In this document: positions 41,160-48,576 of the stretch, one piece after another
Layout of the letters: every line of letters starts with the position of its first letter
Position numbering within the stretch: the first letter of the stretch is position 1
Assembly: GCF_000367945.1 (NCBI RefSeq)
Contig: NZ_KB849179.1
Location: forward strand, 2,005,737 to 2,069,736
Length of the DNA: 64,000 nucleotides
Origin: Acinetobacter proteolyticus
GTDB lineage: Bacteria > Pseudomonadota > Gammaproteobacteria > Pseudomonadales > Moraxellaceae
Reading direction: 5' to 3'
The notes under the pieces: generated by a model
Databases searched by the model: none
What the model was told of the DNA's origin: nothing
What the model saw: only the letters and a program-made list of their open reading frames with translations
Program-made: the position numbers and the translations under genes

Positions 41160-41630
41160 TTAGAAACGGTAGTGAGAGAAGGCTTTGTTGGCTTCAGCCA
41201 TACGATGCACGTCTTCACGTTTTTTGATCGCTGCACCTTTACCTTCAGCTGCATCAAGCAACTCACCAGCAAGACGTAAAGCCATCGTTTTTTCAGAACG
41301 CTTAGCAGCAGCATCTACTAACCAACGCATCGCTAGAGCAGTACGACGGGATGGGCGTACTTCCATAGGTACTTGATAAGTAGCACCACCAACACGGCGT
41401 GCTTTTACTTCAACCATAGGACGAACTTTTTCAAGAGTAGTCTCGAAAAATTCAACTGGGTCTACTTTGTTTTTTTCTTGAACGCGGTCTAAAGCACCGT
41501 AAACGATACTTTCAGCAATAGATTTTTTACCATCTTGCATTACGTGGTTCATGAATTTAGCGATTGTTTGGCTGCTAAATTTTGGATCTGGAAGGATCTC
41601 ACGAGCAGCGACTACGCGACGTCTTGGCAT
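41160..41630 (-). CDS. rpsG: 30S ribosomal protein S7
   Basis: S7 organises the head of the 30S subunit and contacts the exit-site tRNA. The 156-residue protein starts [13 protein letters not shown] and contains [23 protein letters not shown] and the C-terminal [10 protein letters not shown]. It lies 160 nt after rpsL in the str operon. Confidence 0.98.
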   Translation of the reverse strand: MPRRRVVAAREILPDPKFSSQTIAKFMNHVMQDGKKSIAESIVYGALDRVQEKNKVDPVEFFETTLEKVRPMVEVKARRVGGATYQVPMEVRPSRRTALAMRWLVDAAAKRSEKTMALRLAGELLDAAEGKGAAIKKREDVHRMAEANKAFSHYRF

Positions 41631-41790
41631 TTTAATACACCTAATAATATGACACTTCAGGATAATCCAGCAGTTTGTACAAGTGTCATGTACACGACGC
41701 TGGCCTTACTATACGTCGCTTGAATTACAAATCTATGAAGAATTCAAACAAGCGAAACGCTAAAGGGTTGCTTGGGCAAGTTTCCTAGAA

Positions 41791-42165
41791 TTACTTCTTA
41801 GGACGCTTAGCACCGTATTTAGAACGTGACTGGTTACGATCTTTAACGCCAGCACAGTCTAAAGAACCACGAACGGTATGGTAACGTACACCTGGTAAGT
41901 CTTTAACACGACCACCACGGATAAGAACAACACTGTGCTCTTGTAGGTTATGACCTTCACCACCGATGTAGCTAGATACTTCAAAACCTGAAGTTAAGCG
42001 AACACGGCAAACCTTACGCATTGCTGAGTTAGGTTTTTTAGGTGTAGTAGTATAAACACGTGTACATACACCACGACGTTGCGGACAAGCCTTCAACGCA
42101 GGAACTTTTGATTTTTCAATCAAAGTCGTACGACCCTTACGGATCAACTGATTTGTTGTTGCCAT
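41791..42165 (-). CDS. rpsL: 30S ribosomal protein S12
   Basis: S12 acts in decoding. The 124-residue protein starts [12 protein letters not shown] and contains [11 protein letters not shown] and the [12 protein letters not shown] loop. The lysines in KKPNSA and VKDLPG at which streptomycin-resistance substitutions occur are wild type. GGGAG lies before the ATG. First gene of the str operon. Confidence 0.98.
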   Translation of the reverse strand: MATTNQLIRKGRTTLIEKSKVPALKACPQRRGVCTRVYTTTPKKPNSAMRKVCRVRLTSGFEVSSYIGGEGHNLQEHSVVLIRGGRVKDLPGVRYHTVRGSLDCAGVKDRNQSRSKYGAKRPKK

Positions 42166-42191
42166 TTGGCAATTCTCCCGTTATTAAACAA

Positions 42192-42221
42192 CCTTAAAAA
42201 GAAAATAACCTCTTTTTAAGG
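42192..42221 (-). promoter_or_regulatory. Hairpin at the 5' end of the str operon leader
   Basis: CCTTAAAAAG and CTTTTTAAGG are exact complements around 10 nt. Given the -10 box at 42229-42234, the transcript should begin close to this hairpin, so it would cap the mRNA 5' end and might stabilise it. Confidence 0.5.
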
Positions 42222-42228
42222 GCACATA

Positions 42229-42257
42229 ATTGTAAGCTAAGAAGTAAAAATGGTCAA
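42229..42257 (-). promoter_or_regulatory. Sigma-70 promoter of the str operon
   Basis: On the minus strand TTGACC (42252-42257) and TACAAT (42229-42234) are separated by exactly 17 nt. The -35 box lies inside one arm of the inverted repeat 42248-42288. Confidence 0.8.
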
Positions 42258-42288
42258 CATTGCGGGACAAGGCAAGTGTTGACCATTT
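42248..42288 (-). terminator. Terminator-like inverted repeat after ecsC, overlapping the str -35 box
   Basis: AAATGGTCAACA and TGTTGACCATTT are perfect 12-nt arms around 17 nt. On the minus strand the stem ends in ATTTTTACTT, giving a U-tract, and lies 47 nt after the ecsC stop. Confidence 0.65.
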
Positions 42289-42334
42289 CTATAATTTTGT
42301 TGCTTTTCGATATCAGTGACTTCACAACATCGTA

Positions 42335-43675
42335 TTAACTGTGTTTTGTGGACGCCGGTTCAATATCTATTGATTTGGTTTCGGTACCAATTTCCGCGTC
42401 ATCTTCAGCCAATAATTCATCTGACTGATCCTTTAAAGCAGGTTGCTGTTCACTATACGGATGTTCAACCACATGCTGCTCAGCCAACTGTTGAATGCCC
42501 TCTTCTACCTTATCATCAACTGAAACAAGAGAAGGTGTATTGGCCTTGACTTGAACACTGACTTTGGTAATCACATCATTCTGTTCATCTGATTGAACTT
42601 TGTTTGTTTCAGGCGCATTGGCACTTAATAACCGTGGACTCTTTTTCGACATTGCTTCTGCTTTGAAGTATGCCTCTAAAGGTGAAAGCTTTTCTTGAGA
42701 ATGTTCATTGATATAGAAGCGAGCCGCTCCAAAAACCGATTGAGATTTGTGCCCAACATCTTCTAACAATCTCCAACTATAGAAACCACCGAGAGCAGCA
42801 CCCGCAACAGGTGTTAATTTACCAATCACTGATGCTTGAGGAATACGATTTAACCAACTCCATTTAAACTGACCACTTTCATCCACCAACCATTTTTTCA
42901 CTAGCTCAATATCATTATTTGAACCCAGTAGTTGTTGGAATTGCTGTAAATCATGGGTTTCCAACATAGACTGCAGCGCTTTTAATGCAACCAATAATGT
43001 TTGTTTTTCTGCAACTAAACTCAAATCAATTTCTTTGAAAATAAAAGCAACAATCTCTTGATCTGCATCTTCAGTTAAATCAAAACCATGTGAACGCCCT
43101 GTCTGATAAATCGTTCTCAAAGCCAACACAATTGAAGCAGGAATATCAATTGCAGCTCCCCAGACACCAGTTGCGCCTGTAATTGCACCTTGAACCGCTG
43201 CAAGCAACTTATTCTGTTCAATTAGGGCCTGACTTAGGCGCTGAGAACGGCCTGTGTCTTGAGTGAGTTCGATAATGTCCTTCACTCCTGCTTCTTCCAG
43301 AATTTTTTCAGTCAGAGAACTATTCGAACTAAACTCATTTAACCATTGAAATAAATAATCGGAAACCCGTTCTCCCAAATCTGGTGAGACAAACGAAGCT
43401 ACACTATTCACTCGATTATAATGACGACCTAACAATTGATGAGATAGTTTTGGAAATTGTTGACGCAACATTTGTTGTGGATTTTCATATTTTTCTATTT
43501 CAAAAGGGCTTTTGAAACGTGCTTTTCCTTCAACAATCTGGGACGAATTTGCAAGTTCTGCACCCGATGTGGTTGGGGCAACTTGAAGTTTCTTTAATTC
43601 AGAACTGAGCTTTTTAGCCACTCCAAAGGCTTGTGCAAATAAACCTGAAGATTGCTTGTTTTTAGATTTTGTCAT
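42335..43675 (-). CDS. EcsC family protein
   Basis: A 446-residue protein resembling the EcsC family, whose role is poorly defined. The central GAITGATGVWGAAIDIPASIVLALRTIYQTGR and a later PVAGAALGGFYSWRLLEDVG are typical hydrophobic glycine-rich stretches. The C-terminal 110 residues are acidic, Gln/Glu-rich and probably disordered. I start at ATG 43675, with AGAGG 6 nt upstream; the frame also opens at a TTG one codon earlier. It is transcribed towards rpsL. Confidence 0.75.
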   Translation of the reverse strand: MTKSKNKQSSGLFAQAFGVAKKLSSELKKLQVAPTTSGAELANSSQIVEGKARFKSPFEIEKYENPQQMLRQQFPKLSHQLLGRHYNRVNSVASFVSPDLGERVSDYLFQWLNEFSSNSSLTEKILEEAGVKDIIELTQDTGRSQRLSQALIEQNKLLAAVQGAITGATGVWGAAIDIPASIVLALRTIYQTGRSHGFDLTEDADQEIVAFIFKEIDLSLVAEKQTLLVALKALQSMLETHDLQQFQQLLGSNNDIELVKKWLVDESGQFKWSWLNRIPQASVIGKLTPVAGAALGGFYSWRLLEDVGHKSQSVFGAARFYINEHSQEKLSPLEAYFKAEAMSKKSPRLLSANAPETNKVQSDEQNDVITKVSVQVKANTPSLVSVDDKVEEGIQQLAEQHVVEHPYSEQQPALKDQSDELLAEDDAEIGTETKSIDIEPASTKHS

Positions 43676-43964
43676 CAAGTACCTCTGTCGTGTAATCTGT
43701 GCATGTCTAGGTAAATACTAGGTTGAATGCAGATTTATCTCAACTTTTATCTGTGTACTTTCATTTCGTTTCGTCACAACATCGCGAATATTTACGAATA
43801 TTTACACAACTGGAAATAGGCATAAAATTTGCCATAAGAAATAAAAAACCTTTCTGCTATCATGGTGTCATTCACTCATAAGCCATTTTAATCGTTATTT
43901 TTCTCCTGACTTGTATTCATAGCGAGATGCACAGGCTTAGTATTACCATAAAAGGGATCTGTAA

Positions 43965-45194
43965 ATGAAACGTGTTGTAATCACTGGTATGGGCATTAAC
44001 TCATGTATCGGTAACTCTTTAGAAGAGGTCACTCATTCTTTAAAAAATGGAATCTCAGGCACACGTTTAAACCCAACTTATGCAGAACTGAATTTCAAAA
44101 GCCATGTCAGCGCTGCAGCTGAACAGGATTTTGATGGCATTGATCGCAAACTTAAACGCTTTATGGGTGTTTGTGCGATGTATGCTTACAACGCGGCAGT
44201 TGCTGCAGTAGAACATGCTGGACTAAAACAAGAAGATTTGGCAAACAACCCACGTTACGGCATTGCTGGCGGTTCTGGTGGTAACTCAACTGCATCTGTT
44301 GCAGAAATGATCAAACTGTTAGAAGAAAAAGGCGCACGTAAAATCGGTCCTTTCTTTGTACCTCGTAATATGAGTAACACCATCACTGCGAATGTGGGTG
44401 TGGCATTTAAACTACAAGGTGTGTCTCACTCGATTACCAGCGCATGCGCAACCTCTGCCGATGCGATTGGTTATGCCTACAACCTGATTCAATTGGGTAA
44501 ACAAGATTTAATGCTTGCTGGCGGCGGTGAAGAAGATCACTGGTCACAAAGCTTATTGTTTGATGCGATGGGCGCATTGTGTTCAAAATACAATGACACA
44601 CCTGAAACTGCATCACGCCCATACTCAAAAGACCGTGACGGTTTCGTCATTGCTGGTGGTGGTGGTTTCGTGGTGCTTGAATCACTTGAACATGCGCAAG
44701 CACGTGGGGCCAACATTCTAGCTGAAGTGATTGGCTATGCTGCAAACAGTGATGGTGCTGACATGGTTGCACCAAGTGGCGAAGGCGCAACACGTTGTAT
44801 CTTGATGGCATTGGATGAAGCCAAACAACACGGCGTAGAGAATATTGACTATGTCAACACCCATGGTACCTCAACACCAGCAGGTGACGTGACTGAGCTT
44901 AAAGCCATGGAACGTGCATTTGGTGAAGGTCAAGTTCCTCCACTCAGTTCAACCAAGTCAATGACGGGTCATAGCTTAGGCGCAGCGGGTGTGCAGGAAG
45001 CGATTTACTCGGTATTAATGATGCAAAATGATTTTATTGCACCAAATATCAACGTGACTGAGCTGGATGAAGGCGCACAAGGTTTCGATATTGTACTTGA
45101 AAAACGTGATGCAAAACTGAATACTGTCATGAGTAACAGTTTTGGCTTTGGCGGCGTCAATGCCTGCCTCATTTTCAAGAAGTGGGATGCATAA
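43965..45194 (+). CDS. fabB: FabB-type beta-ketoacyl-ACP synthase I
   Basis: KAS I extends acyl-ACP with malonyl-ACP and is needed for unsaturated fatty acid synthesis. The 409-residue protein has the Cys-His-His triad: C161 in TSACATSADAIG, His in THGTSTPAGD and His in MTGHSLGAAG. The lack of the FabF insertion pattern and sequence SITSACA point to FabB. The upstream region (43676-43964) has a tandem 10-mer CGAATATTTA that could be an operator. Confidence 0.93.
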   Translation: MKRVVITGMGINSCIGNSLEEVTHSLKNGISGTRLNPTYAELNFKSHVSAAAEQDFDGIDRKLKRFMGVCAMYAYNAAVAAVEHAGLKQEDLANNPRYGIAGGSGGNSTASVAEMIKLLEEKGARKIGPFFVPRNMSNTITANVGVAFKLQGVSHSITSACATSADAIGYAYNLIQLGKQDLMLAGGGEEDHWSQSLLFDAMGALCSKYNDTPETASRPYSKDRDGFVIAGGGGFVVLESLEHAQARGANILAEVIGYAANSDGADMVAPSGEGATRCILMALDEAKQHGVENIDYVNTHGTSTPAGDVTELKAMERAFGEGQVPPLSSTKSMTGHSLGAAGVQEAIYSVLMMQNDFIAPNINVTELDEGAQGFDIVLEKRDAKLNTVMSNSFGFGGVNACLIFKKWDA

Positions 45195-45212
45195 TCCTGC
45201 GTAGGATTATCG

Positions 45213-45665
45213 ATGGATGCACCTTCTGATGCTTTCTTGTGGGTAAAAGCATTACATATTATTGCTGTGGTGTGTTGGTTCGCTGCTTTATTCTACTTAC
45301 CACGCCTTTTTGTTTACCATGCCATGAGCGAAGATGCCGTCAGTCATCAACGCTTTGAGGTGATGGAACGCAAGTTGTATCGCGGTATTATGTGGCCGTC
45401 TATGATTGCCACACTCATTACCGCGCACTTTTTGGTTGATTGGGGCGATGCAACCCGACATTACCATGAAGCTTTATGGTTTTACCTCAAAGTCGGTTTG
45501 GTCGGATTATTGGTAATTTACCATTTTGTGTGTGGTTATTACCGTAAAAAACTGATTGGCAATGCGCATTATAAATCGCATAAGTTTTGGCGCTTCTTTA
45601 ATGAGATGCCAACCCTGATCTTGTTTGCCGTAGTCATTTTAGTCGTAGTAAAACCTCAATTTTAA
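45213..45665 (+). CDS. hemJ: HemJ, protoporphyrinogen oxidase
   Basis: HemJ is the heme-synthesis protoporphyrinogen IX oxidase of bacteria that lack HemG/HemY; the family was recognised in cyanobacteria and Acinetobacter. The 150-residue protein has four membrane segments, with a conserved KALHIIAVVCWFAALFYLPRLFVYH start (quoted in part: WVKALHIIAVV), MWPSMIATLI and the terminal FFNEMPTLIL. It begins 18 nt after fabB on the same strand and is probably co-transcribed. Confidence 0.88.
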   Translation: MDAPSDAFLWVKALHIIAVVCWFAALFYLPRLFVYHAMSEDAVSHQRFEVMERKLYRGIMWPSMIATLITAHFLVDWGDATRHYHEALWFYLKVGLVGLLVIYHFVCGYYRKKLIGNAHYKSHKFWRFFNEMPTLILFAVVILVVVKPQF

Positions 45666-45728
45666 CTCAACAGAACTCTTCTTTTTCTAATGCTGTAGCT
45701 TAGACTACAGCATTAACCCCAATCCAAA

Positions 45729-46124
45729 CTACAAACAGCTTATCCCCTTCAAGTTTAAAGACACTTGCTCAAAGTGGGTCTGTTTTTTTGTTTTCAGATT
45801 TCGATAGCTTGCACCATAAAGAATATAACCTTGCGTCATAAAGGTATATTGCCCTGTCACTTTACCATCAATCAGCTCGTTCATGGTCTTATAAACTTCA
45901 GGCTGCGCGAATTCGCCCATCTCAACCTCTTCAATATGGACTGGAGCAGAAAGCTTGATATTTTTCAGATAAGGATAATACTTAATCAACTGTATCTTTT
46001 GATATTCTGGTGAAACCAATAAAATTGTTTTTTTGCCATCAGCAAAACAGTAATATTCATTACTTGCATAGGCCTGTACGCACACAGATAAAAATAGGCA
46101 CAACCATAAAGTTTGTTTCATCAT
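45729..46124 (-). CDS. Small predicted secreted protein, unknown function
   Basis: A 131-residue precursor with an N-terminal signal peptide (hydrophobic core WLCLFLSVCVQA, cleavage near AYA-S). The mature part contains two cysteines (early YYCFAD and final ISCL) likely to form a disulfide in the periplasm, and is otherwise beta-like. I do not recognise the family. It follows the TPR-containing exported gene by 55 nt on the same strand and may be its partner. Confidence 0.65.
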   Translation of the reverse strand: MMKQTLWLCLFLSVCVQAYASNEYYCFADGKKTILLVSPEYQKIQLIKYYPYLKNIKLSAPVHIEEVEMGEFAQPEVYKTMNELIDGKVTGQYTFMTQGYILYGASYRNLKTKKQTHFEQVSLNLKGISCL

Positions 46125-46179
46125 TCATTTCATCTCTTGCTAGCAATGACTGCTCTATATTTCTGCTCTCATCTTCAGA

Positions 46180-46917
46180 TTATAAATATTTCTTTATTCT
46201 TAACGGGACTTTGTTGGATAAGCCCAACTTTTTCATTTGATCAGCATACATCATGTAATTTTTTCTGGCTTGTGCTTTATTTTTTAATGCTAAGTAAGTA
46301 TCCGCTCGATTTAAATAAGCGACAGTTCTATTCGGATCTAACTGAACAACCTGATTTAATACCTTTAGCGATTCAGCATAATACTCAAGTTTGTAGAGTA
46401 AAAATGCAGCATCATTTAGCTCCGCTACATCCTGTTTTTGGTAGGTAGGTAATTGACAATCAATACTTTCAATAATTTGCTCTATCTCAGTCGCATCTCT
46501 TTTATTGAGTTGCTTTAACTGTTCCGAGGATAAATAATGAAAATAGTTAACCCCATCTTTTCCCCCACCAATATCAGCCATCCAAACGGGTGTATGACTT
46601 TTTTTATCCCATTGTCCGCTGCAACTGTTAGAAATCATGCTGGGTATCGTATCTAAAATCACTTTTCGACTTATATCAACAATAAGACACTCCGTCATTT
46701 CAGTTTCAGATGCATCCAAGATTGCAGCATAGTTGTATTGATTATTTTTATAAGCATCGATGGTTAAGAAAATAAGCCTGGAATCCACCTGTAACGCTTT
46801 TAATGGCGATCCCGTACAATTTTTATAGTGCTGTATATCTAAATTTGCATAAGCGGTGCAGTTCATCCAGCAGAGTGCAAAAACAATTAATTTAATGCTT
46901 CGCATACCAAAATTCAC
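46180..46917 (-). CDS. Predicted periplasmic protein with C-terminal TPR
   Basis: A 245-residue precursor; an N-terminal hydrophobic signal (IVFALCWMNCTAYA) is followed by a cysteine-containing domain of unknown type with GGGKDGVNYFHYLS, then a TPR pair near residues 165-235 (AAFLLYKLEYYAESLKVL, DPNRTVAYLNRADTYLAL, quoted in part). A start four codons later (MRSIKL) is possible. It appears to form an operon with the small secreted protein next to it. Function unknown. Confidence 0.65.
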   Translation of the reverse strand: MNFGMRSIKLIVFALCWMNCTAYANLDIQHYKNCTGSPLKALQVDSRLIFLTIDAYKNNQYNYAAILDASETEMTECLIVDISRKVILDTIPSMISNSCSGQWDKKSHTPVWMADIGGGKDGVNYFHYLSSEQLKQLNKRDATEIEQIIESIDCQLPTYQKQDVAELNDAAFLLYKLEYYAESLKVLNQVVQLDPNRTVAYLNRADTYLALKNKAQARKNYMMYADQMKKLGLSNKVPLRIKKYL

Positions 46918-46983
46918 CCTACTCAGTTCGCTTTTATTCTAGAATAAACCAGATTTTCACGTTTTTTTAGACGCATAGTTCAG

Positions 46984-47508
46984 ATGAACACACCCTTTCA
47001 GTACGCCATACAAAAATTGAAAGCTCGATTCATTTCCAGCCTAATTTTTTACCTCAAAATGAATCAATTTCAATATCGTGGTTTGACGTCTGGCGAAATC
47101 GAAATGGCACGTCCAGTCTTTGGTCATTTAATTGACTATGCAAAAATCAAAATCTTTAACATTCCCTACTTGCCTTGGCAACCGGTCAATATTTTTATGG
47201 CACCGAATGGCAACCTGTTCGTCCATCAAAAATATTTCAGCCCAGATTACTCAACCTGCTCCATATCCTTGCAAGGAATTTTCATTCACGAACTGGCACA
47301 TATTTTACAGTTTCAACAGCACACTAATGTAATTGTTAAAGGTGCAATTCTTCAGGCAGGCTATTACCTCAGCTTTAAACAATATAACCCTTATCAATAT
47401 CACTTGATCCAAGGTAAAACTTTTTCTAGCTATAACATAGAGCAACAAGGTGATATTGCGCGCGATATCTTTTTAAACAAAATCCCCAACATTATTCTAG
47501 AAAAATAA
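46984..47508 (+). CDS. Putative zinc metallopeptidase-like protein (HExxH)
   Basis: A 174-residue protein with the gluzincin-type motif HELAH (H102, E103, H106) and a plausible third ligand in NIEQQGDIARD (E153). This arrangement resembles small proteins annotated as Vgr-related in type VI-bearing bacteria, but there is no vgrG, paar or immunity gene beside it here. No signal peptide is evident. The substrate is unknown. A terminator follows directly. Confidence 0.65.
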   Translation: MNTPFQYAIQKLKARFISSLIFYLKMNQFQYRGLTSGEIEMARPVFGHLIDYAKIKIFNIPYLPWQPVNIFMAPNGNLFVHQKYFSPDYSTCSISLQGIFIHELAHILQFQQHTNVIVKGAILQAGYYLSFKQYNPYQYHLIQGKTFSSYNIEQQGDIARDIFLNKIPNIILEK

Positions 47509-47541
47509 AAAGCCCTGTAAGTTTTAACTACAGGGCTTTTT
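47507..47541. terminator. Bidirectional terminator between metallopeptidase gene and microprotein cluster
   Basis: AAAAAGCCCTGTA and TACAGGGCTTTTT pair perfectly around 9 nt with A/T tails. It overlaps the last base pair of the metallopeptidase stop codon and ends 24 nt from the stop of the last microprotein gene. Confidence 0.9.
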
Positions 47542-47564
47542 AAGTAAGCATTGTGCAAGAAGAA

Positions 47565-47726
47565 TTATGCAGCAGTGCCTTTACCAGTTTCAGTTGGGTG
47601 TTCATGACTATCATCCATATCAGTCGAAAAATCTACGCGCATTGCATCCTTAACAATGGTACCTATACGCCCTACACCAATGGCCAAACCAAAGGCAATG
47701 ACAGGCAATAAAATTGTTGAAACCAT
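47565..47726 (-). CDS. Small single-span membrane protein, paralogue C (53 residues)
   Basis: MVSTILLPVIAFGLAIGVG opens a 53-residue protein whose N-terminal hydrophobic helix and GRIGT motif match the two following paralogues. Its tail is longer and hydrophilic, with DMDDSHEHPTE, possibly metal-binding or merely exposed. AGAGGT lies 8-9 nt before the ATG. Last of three genes read in this direction. Function unknown. Confidence 0.7.
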   Translation of the reverse strand: MVSTILLPVIAFGLAIGVGRIGTIVKDAMRVDFSTDMDDSHEHPTETGKGTAA

Positions 47727-47756
47727 AATGGTCTACCTCTTATTGAAATGAATAAA

Positions 47757-47855
47757 TCAAGATTGTTGATCTTGCTCACGGAACATTACTGTGCCAATAC
47801 GACCAACAACCACTGCTAAACCAAATGCAACCACTGGAAATAATAAAACCGACAT
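47757..47855 (-). CDS. Small single-span membrane protein, paralogue B (32 residues)
   Basis: MSVLLFPVVAFGLAVVVG, GRIGTVMF and a short charged tail REQDQQS. It differs from paralogue A at only a few positions. GAGGT lies 8 nt before the ATG. Too short for default gene callers. Confidence 0.7.
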   Translation of the reverse strand: MSVLLFPVVAFGLAVVVGRIGTVMFREQDQQS

Positions 47856-47898
47856 TGTCTTTACCTCATGTATGAATCAATCAAAATTGAGTGATCAA

Positions 47899-47997
47899 TT
47901 AAACTTGCTGATCTTTTTCTTGGAACATTACGGTGCCTACACGACCAACCACAACAGCCAATCCAAAAGCAATCACAGGAAATAATAAAACGGACAT
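47899..47997 (-). CDS. Small single-span membrane protein, paralogue A (32 residues)
   Basis: MSVLLFPVIAFGLAVVVG, GRVGTVMF and the tail QEKDQQV. First of the three-gene cluster in the direction of transcription, 43 nt upstream of paralogue B. AGAGGT lies 8 nt before the ATG. The conserved Pro7, FGLA and GR(I/V)GT across all three copies and retained ribosome sites support real coding. No known small-protein family (KdpF, CydX, holin) matches convincingly. Confidence 0.7.
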   Translation of the reverse strand: MSVLLFPVIAFGLAVVVGRVGTVMFQEKDQQV

Positions 47998-48027
47998 TGT
48001 TGTTACCTCTTCATTTTCGTGTTTGAG

Positions 48028-48106
48028 TACACTGGATTAGCATCAAAGTGTACGCCTGTTCACATTAATTAGGATAATAGCAGTGCACAAATGTACACTC
48101 AAGTGT
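48028..48106 (-). promoter_or_regulatory. Promoter and operator-like repeats of the microprotein cluster
   Basis: On the minus strand TTGAGT (48097-48102) and TATTAT (48074-48079) are 17 nt apart. The motif GTACACT occurs at 48028-48034 and 48093-48099, and inverted (AGTGTAC) at 48048-48054. ACACT-CA-AGTGT at 48095-48106 is a small palindrome over the -35. The pattern suggests one regulator binding around the start site. Confidence 0.55.
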
Positions 48107-48185
48107 CGCAAAGATATTCCCGACAAACGGTATAAAAAACGCACAATAAATACATAATACAATGAATTAATTTATTTTTTAAAAA

Positions 48186-48199
48186 AGTACATATGTACT
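48186..48199. promoter_or_regulatory. Perfect 14-bp palindrome AGTACATATGTACT
   Basis: An isolated palindrome in the 579-nt spacer 47998-48576 that otherwise shows no gene. It shares the GTAC core with the repeats nearer the microprotein promoter and may be a further operator. Confidence 0.4.
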
Positions 48200-48402
48200 C
48201 AATATTCTTATAAAGCACATAAAGACGTGAAAATAATTACTTTTTCTCAGATTTTTTATATTTATCGACTCTGTAATTGATGTGTCACAGCGAAATGCGA
48301 AAATGACATGAAAAAAACTTTATATTGCTCTATTCAATTTATTCACAATCATGCACCATAATCACGCAAACATTGAGAAATGTTGCTGTTTTATACAGAA
48401 AA

Positions 48403-48554
48403 ACTTGTTATTTTTACGCAGAAAAATGCGCATTTAGTATATATTAGTAAACTTGTCATTTTTCTTTAAGATATAAAATGTTTGGCGCCATGATATACAC
48501 TTGTTTTTAATAACTATACCCATATAAATCAAAAACTTGTATATCAGAACTTGT
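48403..48554 (+). promoter_or_regulatory. Five ACTTGT repeats and a candidate promoter upstream of nadE
   Basis: ACTTGT starts at 48403, 48451, 48499, 48535 and 48549, all on the + strand. The first two extend to AAACTTGTNATTTTT. The third overlaps a candidate promoter, TTGTTT (48501-48506), 16 nt, TATAAA (48523-48528). The last copy lies 23 nt before the nadE ATG. Confidence 0.5.
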
Positions 48555-48576
48555 TAAGACTTAGGATTAGGTTTGA

